Of a DNA stretch of 64,000 nt, positions 31,867-43,145 are shown in pieces. The notes beneath the pieces are model-generated. The model was not told where the DNA came from and did no database searches. It was given only the letters and a program-made list of their open reading frames with translations. Position 1 is the stretch's first letter; each line of letters starts with the position of its first letter. A program made the position numbers and the translations under genes. Source of the stretch: Undaria pinnatifida (Eukaryota > Sar > Phaeophyceae > Laminariales > Alariaceae); contig JABAKD010000011.1 of the NCBI GenBank assembly GCA_012845835.1, positions 12,594,324-12,658,323 on the forward strand, written 5' to 3'.

Positions 31867-32422
31867 ACCACCGCAACTCGCCCAGATTGTTGATCGGGAC
31901 AGGGCGGTTCAGATATTCACAAAACTGGTCGCATCTAGCTTTATGCCCTGCTGCAAAAGTATCACCCACACGACATATTGTTACTATGAAGACAAAGCCC
32001 GACTCGATCAATCACAAGACACGCACATCAGCGAGGGTCTGCTCAAATCCAAGACGTTTCGTGTGGGTGATAAGATGGATATGCCACGACCTCGACGAAT
32101 GCTTCAAGTTGCAGAGAATGCGGTTTAACCTGACTATCTTGCCGGACATTTCTCCGCAACCAGGGGGTAGTCGCATCAAAACATCCTCCTTTAGACTTGA
32201 CTGAACAAATGCTCGCTCGGCATCAAAATGGCACAAATCCAAACCTAATTGGAACACAATAGCGCCCAAAAACGAAAACAAGACGCAGCAGGCGTCGGGG
32301 GAAAAGGTTTCAAACAAATCGACACCTTCACGCTGCTTAAAACCGTGCGCGACCAGTCTCGCCTTCGCTTGAACCACATAGCTATGCTTGTTGGGTTTCC
32401 AGGCGAACACCCATTTCGCCAA
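31793..32422 (-). pseudogene. Copia reverse transcriptase
   Basis: The frame at 32012-32422 carries AKARLVAHGFKQREGVDLFE, FSPDACCVLF, the motif A region HFDAERAFVQSSLKEDVLM, and LPPGCGEMSGKIVRLNR. The following frame (31793-32011) has the position of the catalytic Y-x-DD as RVGDTFAAG, so the first aspartate of the pair is lost. It continues with CDQFCEYLNRPVPINNLGEL. The two are out of frame with each other. The protein can no longer be active. Confidence 0.85.
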
Positions 32423-32834
32423 GAGAAAAGACGGTCAGCCCATATGGTTACTCCATCTCCCCAAACGTCCCCGCGCTCGCCAGTCCACGGTACTCTTTGT
32501 CCATCGCCTACCTCCAAACGTCCGAATACTAGTCCGCACACCCTTCAGAATACGAGTTCGGCGTTGAAAGCTCACGCACAGGGCGTGTGTGGGAAGGGGG
32601 GAATTATCGTCCGGCGGGGCTTGGTGAAACTGCACGTGGCCTATGCTTTCTCTTGCTGTTATTAACGACGGCAGCCCATGCCCCGCAGCCCCTCGGTGCC
32701 GCGCAGTCTCACCCCTAGTCCTTCCTATCAGCACATCGTCACCATCCCGGTCCACCGCGGCCTCTCGGTGTCGTACTGTCTTCTTCCTGGCCTTGCCCCG
32801 CTGCGCACCGTCATCCTCCGGGCCCTGGTTGTAA

Positions 32835-33105
32835 CTACCCAGCCCCTCGACAGCACGCCTTGAAATATGTGGCTGCAGTGGCCGTTATGGTGGTAACGGC
32901 GGTGACGGCGGCGATGACAGTGGCGGTGGCAGCGGCGGTGACGATGACGGTGGCTGTGACGACGACGGTGACGGTGGCGGCGTCGATGGCGGCGGCAGCG
33001 GCAGCGGCGGTGGTGACGGCGATTGCGGCGGCAACATCGAGCACGGTAGCGGCGGCTCGGACCATGTATTCTGTGATCTCCCAGAGATTACGGCGTCACC
33101 GTGGA
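32835..33105 (-). repeat. GGTGAC/GGCGGC-rich expansion in the Copia linker
   Basis: Degenerate 6- and 9-bp units (GGTGACGGC, GGCGGTGGC) encode a Ser-Pro-rich run on the minus strand, in frame with the end of the integrase frame. This is where Copia polyproteins have a low-complexity linker between integrase and reverse transcriptase, but the tract is long and clearly a repeat expansion. Confidence 0.7.
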
Positions 33106-33957
33106 TAGTCGCGGTGACGGTGGCGGCTGAGAGCCCTTCTCCTTCGTGGGCAGTAACCCCACGAACGATTTCCTCGGGTATTGCCAAGTAACGTCGCGGG
33201 ATTATGAAGGCCGTCCAGACCTCAGCAGAATCTTGCAACAATCTACCGAGTGGTGGTTTCCGCTCTTCAAGTAAGAACAAGCCTCCGCCATGGGCTCCGA
33301 CTTGACGGTCCTTCTCACGTGGTGAAACCGGCTTCAGGAACGGGAGAAGTCGCGCAAACGGCGTTCTCCCGTGGAACTTCCGGTATGGCGAGTGCATGTC
33401 GTTCTTGTCCCTAACCCTTGAGGTCATGTTAATCACGTCGCCGGCGTACTTACACGTCTCAGCCCAGAGGGGCTGCGTCTGCGGCATCTCCGCGTCGCCA
33501 AACAGACAGGGGGGGCTCCAAGCGGGACGCCATAGCAAGTTCGAGCGTCATGGCTATCCGACGCTAAACTACATCATTGTCCTTCAAGGAATTAGCTGGC
33601 TTGTACTTGCGGCGGATCCCACGCTCGTTGAGCAGCGCCACGAACTCCTGCTTAATGAATTCGGTGCCGTTGTCCGAGCGAATGCACTTCACGATGGACG
33701 GGACAACTTTAGCGTTGAGGTTGGCCACGAAACCAGCGAAGGTCACCGGGACGTCGGACTTCTGTTTCAGGAAATATGGCCACCCCTTCCGCGAGTAGTG
33801 GTCGACGATCATCATCAAATACTAAGCACCGACGGCTGACGCAGGTTGTTGCCCCGACAGATCCATGGAGAGACGCTCCAGAGGCCTGGTAGAGCGCCAC
33901 TCGGTCGTCCACGGTACCGCCATTCTCCTCCCCTTTGCCTCGGAACACCCAGCACAA
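33106..33957 (-). pseudogene. Copia integrase with pre-integrase region
   Basis: Fragments in order are CWVFRGKGEENGG (pre-integrase), IVDHYSRKGWPYFLKQK, CIRSDNGTEFIKQEFVALLN, GIRRKYKPANSLKDND, then LFGDAEMPQTQPLWAE and VINMTSRVRDKNDMHSPYRK. The first and second catalytic aspartates can be placed (VDHYS and SDNGTE). The usual Glu region after the second is broken by a frameshift at about 33570. The enzyme would have joined element cDNA to the chromosome. Confidence 0.8.
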
Positions 33958-34139
33958 GAAACCAACTCCCCAAAAAACTTAATTATTATCTGCCGCGCCG
34001 TTTTTCGAAGGGTATCAGCATGACAATGTGCAAGGGAAAAACATGAAGGTCGTTAAGTTCAGTTATTCTCATCGTTCTGGGAGCCAACATGGCGGCAGCA
34101 ATCAGGCAGCAATCGAGGCCTCATCTACCCTAGTGGCCT

Positions 34140-34334
34140 CTACATAAGACCCAGCGTCCCTGCGCAAAAATAGCAAAACCCCATCAAACACATGTGAAGT
34201 CCTTTAGCATCGAGCGAGACGGAGCATTTAGGCATGATGGCATGGAGCGAGAACAGGTTGAAGTGCACACCGGGTACGTAAGCTACGTCCAAGAGCTTAA
34301 CCTGAACATCGCCCTGCTTGACATACATAATCAT
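34140..34334 (-). pseudogene. Copia protease-region fragment
   Basis: The frame reads VKLLDVAYVPGVHFNLFSLH. This is the conserved strand after the active site of Copia-type aspartic proteases (L-x-DVL-x-VP-x-x-x-NLLS). The catalytic Asp segment upstream could not be found. Confidence 0.7.
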
Positions 34335-34619
34335 CCGTATGTTTCCTTAATACTGCACCTGCAGCGACCTCATATCGCCTACGACCAAAGGTACTCCTAC
34401 CAGGAGGGGAGTGATTACACTCTACGATACCAACGGCGTGACCAGTTACATAGAATGTAGCACGCGAATCGGCTACCCACTGCCCTCTCCCGTTCCCCCA
34501 AGCAATACCGCTACGACCATCCTTGTCGTTTTGGCCAAACTGCGCTTAACTGCCGTCATTCGTCGGGTCGTGGAAATTTTTCGAGGAGGGCTGAAGTGGG
34601 GGAGCTACGGCCGAGGTGT

Positions 34620-35151
34620 ACGCAATACTGCCGTAAGGTGGCTCTTCTACCATAGTGCAGGGGGCAGGGGTATTGGTGATCTGCAAAAGGGACCGCCACG
34701 TTCATGTGAGCTGGGGAAACCGGACATCCTGCTACGTAGTGACCCGGCCGGTGGCATCTGATACAAACCCCATTTTGCCCCCTTGGCGTAGGATTCGGTG
34801 GGGGACCCCCAGCCCATCGGATTTCTCACCGGCAGCGGGGGCATCTACGGCATAGCCTCTGGCTGTGGGTCGGTAGGTACCCAACCCATCCCAGGAAGCC
34901 TTTCCTCCCATTCTAGATGGACTTGGACCAGAGTCGTCCCAATGATTATATTTTCGGCGACCGTGCTGCTGGTGCTGCTGGTGCTGCTGGAATAGTTGGT
35001 GCTGCTGCTGCTGCTCACCCTTGTGCCTCCCCCCTCTCCTGTTCTTACCTCGACAGACCGAGCCCGTGCCTCCTCCACCGGCAGGCTGGACACCGCCGGC
35101 ATACAAGGCATGCTGATTTACCCGTCTTTTTACTCCCAACGCCTTAGTCAC
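34620..35151 (-). pseudogene. Copia gag C-terminal region with zinc knuckle
   Basis: At 34724-34765 the minus strand encodes CIRCHRPGHYVAGC, a perfect C-x2-C-x4-H-x4-C nucleic-acid-binding knuckle. Its frame differs from the long open frame covering 34732-35151, so one indel separates the knuckle from the upstream Gly/Arg/Gln-rich segment (CTG-type triplets near 34970-35025). Confidence 0.75.
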
Positions 35152-35456
35152 TATCTCTCTTTCAAGCTTATCATTTACGTATGCATCGCGAAAAATCTCG
35201 TCGATTTCGGAACGAGGAATTGAAGGGCGGCAGGTAATTGATATGTTCTGTATAGTGTACAGTGATGAAGGGTTTTACGGCGTGCCTGTTCACCTATTCT
35301 ACACTCTTCCCACAACCGACCATGGCCATTTCATTGGCCGCCTTGTAACTCTACCGGGGAATACAAGGGGGTCGTTTCCTTCCTCCATGTGGACAGCCTC
35401 AAACTCTCTTTTTAGTCGTTCCGCTGTAGTAGGTTTCTAACTCTTGCCATGCGCCA

Positions 35457-36040
35457 CTAGGCGACTTGGCTTGGTGCATGCGGAACTCCGCAATGGCATA
35501 TCCAGTCATTGAGTGCATCAATGATTCCATTCACAACTCTGGCATCCATAATCTCCTCCCGAGTGTGTATCTGTTCTAGTTCCTCCTGAGACACATTCAT
35601 GTCACCTACTATCACCGGATTATTGGTTGCCTCGAGAACGTAGAGACAACCAATCGATGGCAGACACGCCTTGAGCTTGCCTCGCCACATGTATAAGTGT
35701 GCTTCTGTGTTGTCAAGTTTAGGGGGTCGTAGTTGTGTCAAAATTTGGACGGGACAGAGAACGTTTTGACGTACATGATAGGGTTGCCAGCCCAGATGTT
35801 GGCACAGCAGGAGTCGACGATGTAGAACCCCCTCTGCTACTTCTCCGCTCCTCCCCCACCGCCTCCCCTTGCTACCTCAGCTTGCAGGGCCTCTATCTCG
35901 GCACGCAGCTTCGGCTCCTCTACTGCCCGTTGCAAGACCTCGATCTTCTCTTTCATCTCTTTTATATCTCCCTCTGATTTTTCTTTCTCTTCTGCCAACA
36001 CGCTCGCCTGCATGCTTTGACCATCATGATGATCTGACAT
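35457..36040 (-). pseudogene. Copia gag N-terminal region
   Basis: At 35837-36040 the frame starts MSDHHDGQSMQASVLAEEKE and continues as a heptad-rich acidic and basic helix, a likely coiled coil. At 35457-35741 a second frame has PPKLDNTEAHLYMWRGKLKA and W-x-C-type residues, like the start of Copia gag proteins. A frame change lies between the two. The first Met is only about 45 bp inside the primer-binding region, which fits a gag start. Confidence 0.6.
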
Positions 36041-36073
36041 GTTCGGCCTTCCCCACCTCTATACGCTGGTCTG

Positions 36074-36090
36074 GGCTGCGCTTACCAATA
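36074..36090 (-). other. Possible Copia primer-binding site
   Basis: Next to the right LTR the minus strand reads TTGGTAAGCGCAGCCC. TGG is the expected complement of a tRNA CCA end. The sequence differs from the usual initiator-Met complement of many Copia elements, so another primer tRNA may be used. If this is the site, the LTR would extend inward to about 36091. Confidence 0.35.
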
Positions 36091-36116
36091 TAAAACAAAC
36101 CGGCTTAATTCACAGC

Positions 36117-36385
36117 GTATTGATTGGTCTCTACGGGTGTACACCCAGCTGGCACGGAAAGGCGTGGTGGTGACTCAACATGGCCACACAAAAGTCTCTC
36201 TTAATTTATCCCGTCGTCGAGTGAAAGCTCATCGCGATTCATGCACGAATGAGTCGGCCAATAAGCATCCGATACATTCCGCCGATTGTCCCCTTATACC
36301 TCATACATAAAAATCCCTTACCAATACGTGGAACTCTCCCATATAAAATTGATCATCTAACGGCCGTGTTCATGAGAAAAACCAA
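36117..36385 (-). repeat. Copia 5' LTR (right copy), truncated
   Basis: It is similar to 30138-30430 from ATTGATTGGTCTCTACGG to the CGGCCGTGTTCATGAG segment, and then meets LINE coding sequence. The outer end is missing. Confidence 0.65.
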
Positions 36386-36690
36386 CAGCAAATGTAAGCG
36401 CGACGACCACATCCTTTCGTACTCCAACGCGCTTGCCAAGACAGAATCCGAGAGCATAAAGGCGACAGTTCGGAAACGGAAATTATCGTTCGAGGCACTC
36501 GCGACAAGTATGGGGGAGGAACATCTGCCACGGAGGGGGATGTTTGGGGAGCTGGTTGTGGGTAAATATTACTCTGGGAGGCAAAAGAAAGGTCTTTGAT
36601 GCGTGCGCCTTCAGGAAGACATGACGGGATTTACCATGAAATTCGAAGGGTGGCAAAAGGCTGCCCCGTTCAAATGATTGCGACGGGTTG
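36386..36690 (+). pseudogene. LINE C-terminal domain fragment
   Basis: The frame reads KCKRDDHILSYSNALAKTES, then KATVRKRKLSFEA and GEEHLPRRGMFGELVVGKYY, and continues after a stop with LQEDMTGFTMKFEGWQKA. It corresponds to 5440-5090 of the LINE. The junction with the Copia LTR is abrupt. Confidence 0.75.
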
Positions 36691-36705
36691 AGGCGGACGG
36701 GGAGG

Positions 36706-36965
36706 GGGGAAGACCCGTGCCACGGTATAGGTAGCACTTTTCGTCTGAAAATAAATGGTTTCTGCATGACGGGGCTCCTTAACCCAAAGACGTCGGGAAC
36801 AGGTCATTTGTTTTGGATGATTATCGTTGTATACCCAGGCCATGGGATTGGCCATCTGGTAGCGGTTTTAGCTTGCTATCCAAGTTACTTTTTTGGGATA
36901 GATCTTAAGCTCCCAAATGGAGGAAACTCAGAAAAAACGTGGTGCACCTCTTTCGTAGCATGCGT
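36706..36965 (+). repeat. Dispersed repeat R, copy 2
   Basis: It is the inverse of 29270-29512, from CCCGTGCCACGGTATAGGTA to GGTGCACCTCTTTCGTAGCA. Here it follows the LINE fragment directly. The 103-codon frame over it has no recognisable domain. Confidence 0.5.
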
Positions 36966-37195
36966 CGGAAGCGGATACTTTCATCGGGAAATTACATGAC
37001 GCGGACATCTGTAGAGCTCCAGGATGCGCACGCGAAGGCCGTGGCCACGCCATCTGCCGTTGGCACAGAACGCTGCGGATGGGAGGGGGTAGGGGAAGGG
37101 GGCTGCCCAAGAGGCTGAAGTCTGGGTCCGGTTATCATCGTCCTGACGTATGTTTGCCTTCCCATTCCCGTAAGTAGTTAGAGCAAGGCCACCCG

Positions 37196-37575
37196 GACTG
37201 TTTCGCCTGACTATGTTCTTCCCCCAGTGCCGTTTATGTATTTCGTGCCCTCTGTGCGCCCAATGCCTTTTTCTGTCATATTTTAGGATCTACTATTTTG
37301 GTGTTGCTTTCCTTAGTTTCTTTTCTTTTCCTCCCTTTTCTTTTCTTTTTTTTGAACTTTTCTTTTCTACTGCTCGTACGCTTTTCTATTTCCCCTCGAG
37401 TCTTTCGTACGCAATTGCACTGATAGCGTTGGCTGCTTTGTCGGTTGATATTAATCGCGTCGCACCTCCTCTGTTGGCGGCCTCACACATATTCGCTTTC
37501 TACGTGTAATAAATGATTGCCCTATTTTAATTTACTTATCTATGCCGAACAAGCTTTCTCTTCTTTTCTCTTTTT
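37196..37575 (+). other. Pyrimidine-rich stretch, possible LINE 3' tail relative
   Basis: GCCCAATGCC is followed by long TTTTCTTTTCCT-type sequence, which recalls the LINE 3' region at 19450-19640. Similarity outside the CT tract is too weak to be sure. Confidence 0.3.
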
Positions 37576-37587
37576 TTTTTTTTTTTT

Positions 37588-38720
37588 TTTTTTATCCTCC
37601 GGCGGATGGGGAAAAATAAAGCTTTAGCTCACCACACTTCCGCGTATTTTCATACGCGTCGTGTGTCGATTTAACTCAGTTGCTTTCGCAGCCCAACGCT
37701 AGCTGGCGCACCCTTCGAGTCCCATTGTAGGTATAGCGTAAGCTGTCCCTATCATTGGTCCTCGTTACAACCCCGGCAGCGCAAGCTGCCGTTGTATACG
37801 GGTGCGTGTGTATGTCGACCCGGCCTGTCCCCTGAGGGTCAGGTTCGGTGGAGATAGCCACCCGGAATGTCATCTTTCCGGGTAGTGTGGGACTTGCGCA
37901 AGCTCACCCACTAACAAAACCCCTGGCCATGGGAGATAGCCTTCCGCCGGACTTGGTCCAGTTACGGTCCACCCTACCCATTCGGGCGTTGGTCCTCGTC
38001 TTCTTTTCTCGTAGCGCTGTGTAGCTTGCGTCTCCCTCCCTACCTGCTGGTGAGTTACCGCGGCTGGCAAGTGATCTTCCTCGCTTCGTTTTCTGTTTCC
38101 CTCGCTTTTGTTTGTTCCGTATACTGTTTTTCCCCTCGGATTTGTATTGTGGCAGATAGATGCACGACTTGTTTCATTGAACTATGATATGACCCACATT
38201 GGCACGACAAAAATCAAAGGCGTAAAATCGTATGTGTGAGACAATAATAATGTTAAAAGGAGATACAGAGAGGTACGCTAAAATTTCGGTAAATTGCACT
38301 ACCAACTTATTACGTAAGGTATTCCGTACATACCGCCTGCATGATCGCCTCCCAACCTATGCCGAGCGAAGTATGACTAACGAAGTAACGTAATTGAGCG
38401 CGTGTACACTAAGCATTCCTTTCGAAACAATAACGATTCGCATCTCTCCCTGTCGTTCTCAATGGCGGTGACATTGCATGACCATGACCTTGCCTGTTTT
38501 ATTTGGCAATATGCATCTCCTTATAATTAGCGATGTCAGAAAATAATGGTATCTACGTGATTGTACCTATCGATTGAAATATTCTATCTTTCGATCCATG
38601 TACAATAACAAATTATGAAGCTTTTAACACGTCGTTTACTACACCTAAGAACTGGGTTGCATACTACATGTAACATCAAACCTTCTAGAAAAGTATAAGT
38701 TACCAGGCGGGTGATATAAA
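37588..38720 (-). repeat. A-tailed family P retroposon (long copy) and inverted duplication
   Basis: On the minus strand the body with ACACACGACGCGTATGAAAA ends in an A run of about 20 (T run at 37570-37591). Upstream it extends through about 300 bp absent from the 19270 copy. Beyond it, 38395-38640 is the inverse of 19030-19250. A roughly 640-bp segment separates parts that are adjacent at 19250-19280, so one of the two loci has gained or lost sequence. Confidence 0.6.
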
Positions 38721-38739
38721 GGGGTGCCTTCTTGCTGCA

Positions 38740-40037
38740 ACCGCCAGATTCGTCCCCTTCAAGGGTTTATAGTTTCCGCGCACATATTGAAATGCTCGCC
38801 CCCCCCGCCCCCCCCCCCCCTCCCCCCCCCGATCCCTCTTGTTTAAACGCCCCACCTGAAATCAAAATCTGCCAGAGTAGTAAACATTACCAACCAGCTG
38901 ATAGCATCTCATTATCCATCTAGCCATCTGTGCCGTAGCTCCAACTCATCTCCCCCCCCCCCCCCCCTTTTGTTCCCCGCCCAGTTCGTTCAAACGCCCC
39001 ACTTACAATCGAAATCGGCCATAGTAATAAACACTTCTAAGCCATTGATATCACGTCATTATCTTTCAAGCCATCCATGACGTAGCTTTCATTCATCCCC
39101 CCTCCCCCCCTCCAACGCCCCCTCCTTCCCCACACCCCGCACGATTGCCTAGACCCAGCACCGCGCGTATAGTAGGCCCCTACATATATGATTATTACGC
39201 GCGATCGGAGGATCACACACAATGTTGCGAACATCAGTGTCGACCAAATCCTTGGTTTTAATATTATATGTGACCTAAATCTCTTGAAAACCCTCCCCCC
39301 CCCCCCCCGCCCCGCTCCCCGCGGTTTTTGTTTTTTTTTTCCCCTCGCTTCCTCTTGCTTAAACGCCTCACCTACTATCGAACAAACACTTCCACGCCCT
39401 GGATATCGCTTCGTTATCGTTTCAGAGCCGTCCATGCCGCTGCTGCAATTCCCACCCATCCCCGTCCGCAACGCCCCCTCCTTCACCCACCACCCGCACC
39501 ATCGCCTAGACCTAGCACCACGCGTATAGCCAACCCCTACATTTGTGCGACCTAAAAGTCCCCCCCCCCCCGCCCCCGCCCCCCCCCGCCACATTCCTCC
39601 CCCTCCCCCACAAGAAATATTTATAGTTTCCACGTACAAATAGACCTGCCCCAACCGTCCCCTCCCTCCACTCCCCCCATCCCGCCCCCCTTTTGATCAA
39701 AATCAGGCCCCCACGTCCTTAAAAACTCCGCCCTCCCCTCACCGGATATTCGACTTACAGGATTCACTTGATAAACTGATGCACTTCCTTTCACAGCTGT
39801 CAGATTTTGTCCCCCTCAGAAACGGGTTTTATAGTATCCGCGCACAGACTGCCTAACATCACCCTTTTGACCCTGATAGCTACACTGTAGTTGCAAGGGG
39901 AGTCGCCGACCTATATCATTAATGAGGACACACAGCTCGTAATACGCGCGATCGGAGTATCACACACAGCTTGCAAAGATGAGTTTCGACAAAATCTTCG
40001 ATCTCACAGCTGGAGTGTATTTTAATTTTTATTATGT
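38740..40037 (-). mobile_element. Foldback composite, near-identical to 9.0-10.4 kb
   Basis: C-rich modules at 38790-38830, 38950-38970 and 39295-39310 precede a terminal inverted arm (39760-40037) ending GGAGTGTATTTTAATTTTTA. From 38925 to about 39265 it matches 9000-9355 almost base for base, and then continues in parallel to the arm end. The right end abuts an (AAC)n-tailed element, as at 4217. Confidence 0.75.
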
Positions 40038-40369
<332 letters not shown>

Positions 40370-40916
40370 TACATGCATTTGGGTGTGTCTTGAATACCAC
40401 GACGGTGTATCGTATCTTCCGCGGCAACGAGAAGCTTTTTTCATTAATGAATGGAGCATAACAACGCCGTGTGCAATGCGGTACAGACCTGCCGTGCGGC
40501 TAGGAAAATGTCAAAATGCGGTGTTAAAAAAACGAGCAAGTCTTCGTTTGGGAGTGTCTGGTCTTCATAAGCAAGACGCACGATGCCTGGGGCACTGCGT
40601 TGACGGAAACATTCCGCCGGCCTAACGCCGTGTTTAGCCAGATGCCCGAGGACGCGGTAGCCGTGATCATACTTCGTAAACAATGTTCAAGTGTTTCAGG
40701 CGTACGGCTGGCTGTCTCGATGTACCACAGGCCAACCTCATCATGTGCGGCTACGTAGGGGGTGTACCCCTATTTTCTATTTTCGATACCGAGTTTTCAC
40801 TGCCGAGTTTTCACCACTGTCACTCGCAAAAGTTACTCTGTTTCTCAGGGACGAAAGTTCTTTCCCGGTTGGCGATGTTTTGGCGCGCCGTAGCTTCACC
40901 ATTCCATTGCGGGTTT

Positions 40917-41500
40917 ATTATGAAAAAACAAATTCATTCCAGCTATGAGATCGAAGATTTTGTCGAAACCCATATTTATTTGCAAGCTGTGTGTGATACT
41001 CCGATAGCGCGTATTACGGGTTGTGTGTCCTCATTAAGGATATAGGTCGTCGACTCCCCTTACAACTACCGCGTAGCTATCAGGGTCAACAGGGTGATGT
41101 TAGTCAGTCTGTGCGCGAAAACTAAAAAACCGTTTTTGAGGGGGACAAAATGTGACAGCTGTGGAAGGAAATGCATCAGTTTATCAAGTGAATCCTTTAA
41201 GTCGTATAACCGGCGAGGGAAGGGCGGAGTTTTTAAGGGCGTGGGGGCATGGGTTTGAGCAAGAGGGAGCGGGGGGGGGGAGGGCGACTATCGGGGCAAC
41301 TCAAAACGTGCGTGGAAACTATAAACTCTTCACGGGGATAAGGAAACTATAAATTCCTCAAGGGGATAAATCTGACGGTATCGGAAGGAATGCACCAGAT
41401 TAATATGTATATCCTGTAAGTCGTACAACCAGCGAGGAGAGGGCGGAGTTTTCAAGGGGGTGGGGGGGCAAGAGCGTTTTTAACAGCTTTAGGTCGCATA
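40917..41500 (+). mobile_element. Foldback arm with two tandem interior units
   Basis: The terminal arm (CATTCCAGCTATGAGATCGA) is followed by two copies of the interior unit (about 41110-41320 and 41345-41470). Each starts near AACTATAAA and ends in a G run after GGGCGGAGTTTT. This shows the tandem composition of the arms well. Confidence 0.7.
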
Positions 41501-41580
41501 GATTATATCGCAACAAGGTAAATTATCCCGAAAGATGTAGACCTCCTAGGAAAGAGGGGTTCACTCGCGACAGTTACCCC

Positions 41581-41688
41581 GAGCCACTGCAACCCCCTCC
41601 ACGAAAAGAAAGGTGACCCCCCCCCTACCGTAGAGAGCCACTGCAACCCGCCTCCACAAAAAGAAAGGTGACCCCCCCTACCGTAGCC
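41581..41688 (+). repeat. 54-bp tandem duplication with CCCTACCGTAG
   Basis: Two copies of GAGCCACTGCAACCC through AAAGAAAGGTGACCCCCC and CTACCGTAG, at 41581-41634 and 41635-41688. The CCCTACCGTAG end recurs near 46390, 47045 and 56065. Confidence 0.8.
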
Positions 41689-42444
41689 CGGAGTGTGCGT
41701 GACATCAACTAGATCAATGCGCGTACGTAGGCTGGACATAATCCGTCTTGGTATTCAGGACAACCCCACTTGGCCGTGTTCGTAGCTAGTACCAGGGCAT
41801 ACGAGAGGGTCTTGGCGCCTTTTGTGAGCGCAGCATGCCCACTCTGAAGGACAGTCACAGAAACCGCTCCCCGCGTAAGGACCGCCGGGGGCGACGTTGC
41901 GATACACATGTCAATGTTCGTGTATTCAGGCCTCATTCGTTAACAAACATCGTCGTGTTGGGTTGGGTACTACTCGAGTACCAGCGGGTATTTACCCGGG
42001 TCTTCGCCCTACCCAGGTCGCAGATAGGTGTTGTACTACTCTCGTATCCGTACCCAAATCCGGGGTAAGTTTTGTACTACTCTCGGTACCCAATCCAAAT
42101 CCCAGGTAGGTTGGGTACTACTTTTTGTACCCTACCCAAAGTCGTGGGTAGGTTCCGTACTACTCTCGATACTCTACCTGAAATACCCGTAGGTACTCAT
42201 GTATCAACCCGGTACCCGCGGGTAGGTTTCGTAATACTCTGGCACCCGTTCGCAAATTCAGACTACGTACAAATCCAATCCCGGGTAGGTTGGGTACTTC
42301 TCTCTGTGCCCGAAACAAAGTCGCGGGTAGGATTGGTACTACTCTCCGTACTGGGACTCTACCCCACCTCGCGTAAATACCTTGGAATGTACCCGAGACC
42401 TCGGTATCTACCCGGTACCCGGCGAAATGGATAAGTGGTAACGT

Positions 42445-42765
42445 CATATAACGTGTGCCGGGCATTTCTGCGACCCTTTTTTCTGCGGGCCACGATTGAG
42501 TAGGCGGGTACTCTCTGCCCTACCCACTACTTAGGGTTTTTGAGAAGCACAACCAGGGGAGGTGGGGCACTCATGAGCCACGCAGATTCTGGCGATACCG
42601 CCCCATCTACGGATAATGCGGGTACACCCCCCTCACAAGATTCGACCGGACAACAAACATACGTAATCGAGGTCGAGACGGAGGAAGGAGGGGCCTCGGA
42701 CAAGGTTTCGGCTGTGCGTGTCGTCAAGTCCGCCAAGATCAGAGCACTCGACTACTCGCAGGCAA
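42445..42765 (+). other. Unique segment with a short open frame between satellite blocks
   Basis: A plus-strand frame from 42540 reads STTRGGGALMSHADSGDTAP and later YVIEVETEEGG. It looks less repetitive than its surroundings, but it runs on into satellite. It may be a captured exon piece; I assign no function. Confidence 0.25.
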
Positions 42766-42944
42766 TACCCGCGTACCCGATGGCGGGTACTGTACCCGAG
42801 TACCCGCGGTTAGGTTTCGTACTTCTACTTTTGTACCCGTACCCATATCACGGGTGGGTTTCGTGCGACTCTCGGTACCCTACCGAGATCCCGGGTAGGT
42901 TGGGTACTATGCCGTCCCGAGTGACTATCTCCACCGCGCTGCCG

Positions 42945-43145
42945 GGGTAGTAACGAGGACCACCGATGGGGACAGCTCACGCTATCGCTGTGGCGGGAAC
43001 CGAAGGTCACGCCAGCTAGCGCTGGATTGCAAAGGCCATTGAGTTAAATCGACACACGACGTGTATGAAAATTCGTGGAAGTGTGGTGAGCTCAAGTTTA
43101 TTTCTCCCCATCCGTGGAAGGATAAATAACAAAAAAATATAAAAG
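42945..43145 (+). repeat. A-tailed family P retroposon, third copy
   Basis: TAACGAGGACCACCGATGGG, ACGCCAGCTAGCGCTGG, GACACACGACGTGTATGAAA and CCCCATCCGTGGAAGGATAA precede an A-rich end. It is inserted within the palindromic satellite. Confidence 0.65.

Larger units (their letters stand above)
30138..36385 (-). mobile_element. Decayed Ty1/copia LTR retrotransposon
   Basis: On the minus strand the order is LTR, gag, protease, integrase, reverse transcriptase, RNase H, LTR. Integrase ahead of reverse transcriptase defines the Copia group. The two LTR-like flanks, at 36117-36385 and 30138-30430, are clearly similar but diverged, so the insertion is old. Every domain is interrupted by frameshifts or stops. 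The right LTR is cut at about 36385 by a LINE fragment. Confidence 0.85.
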
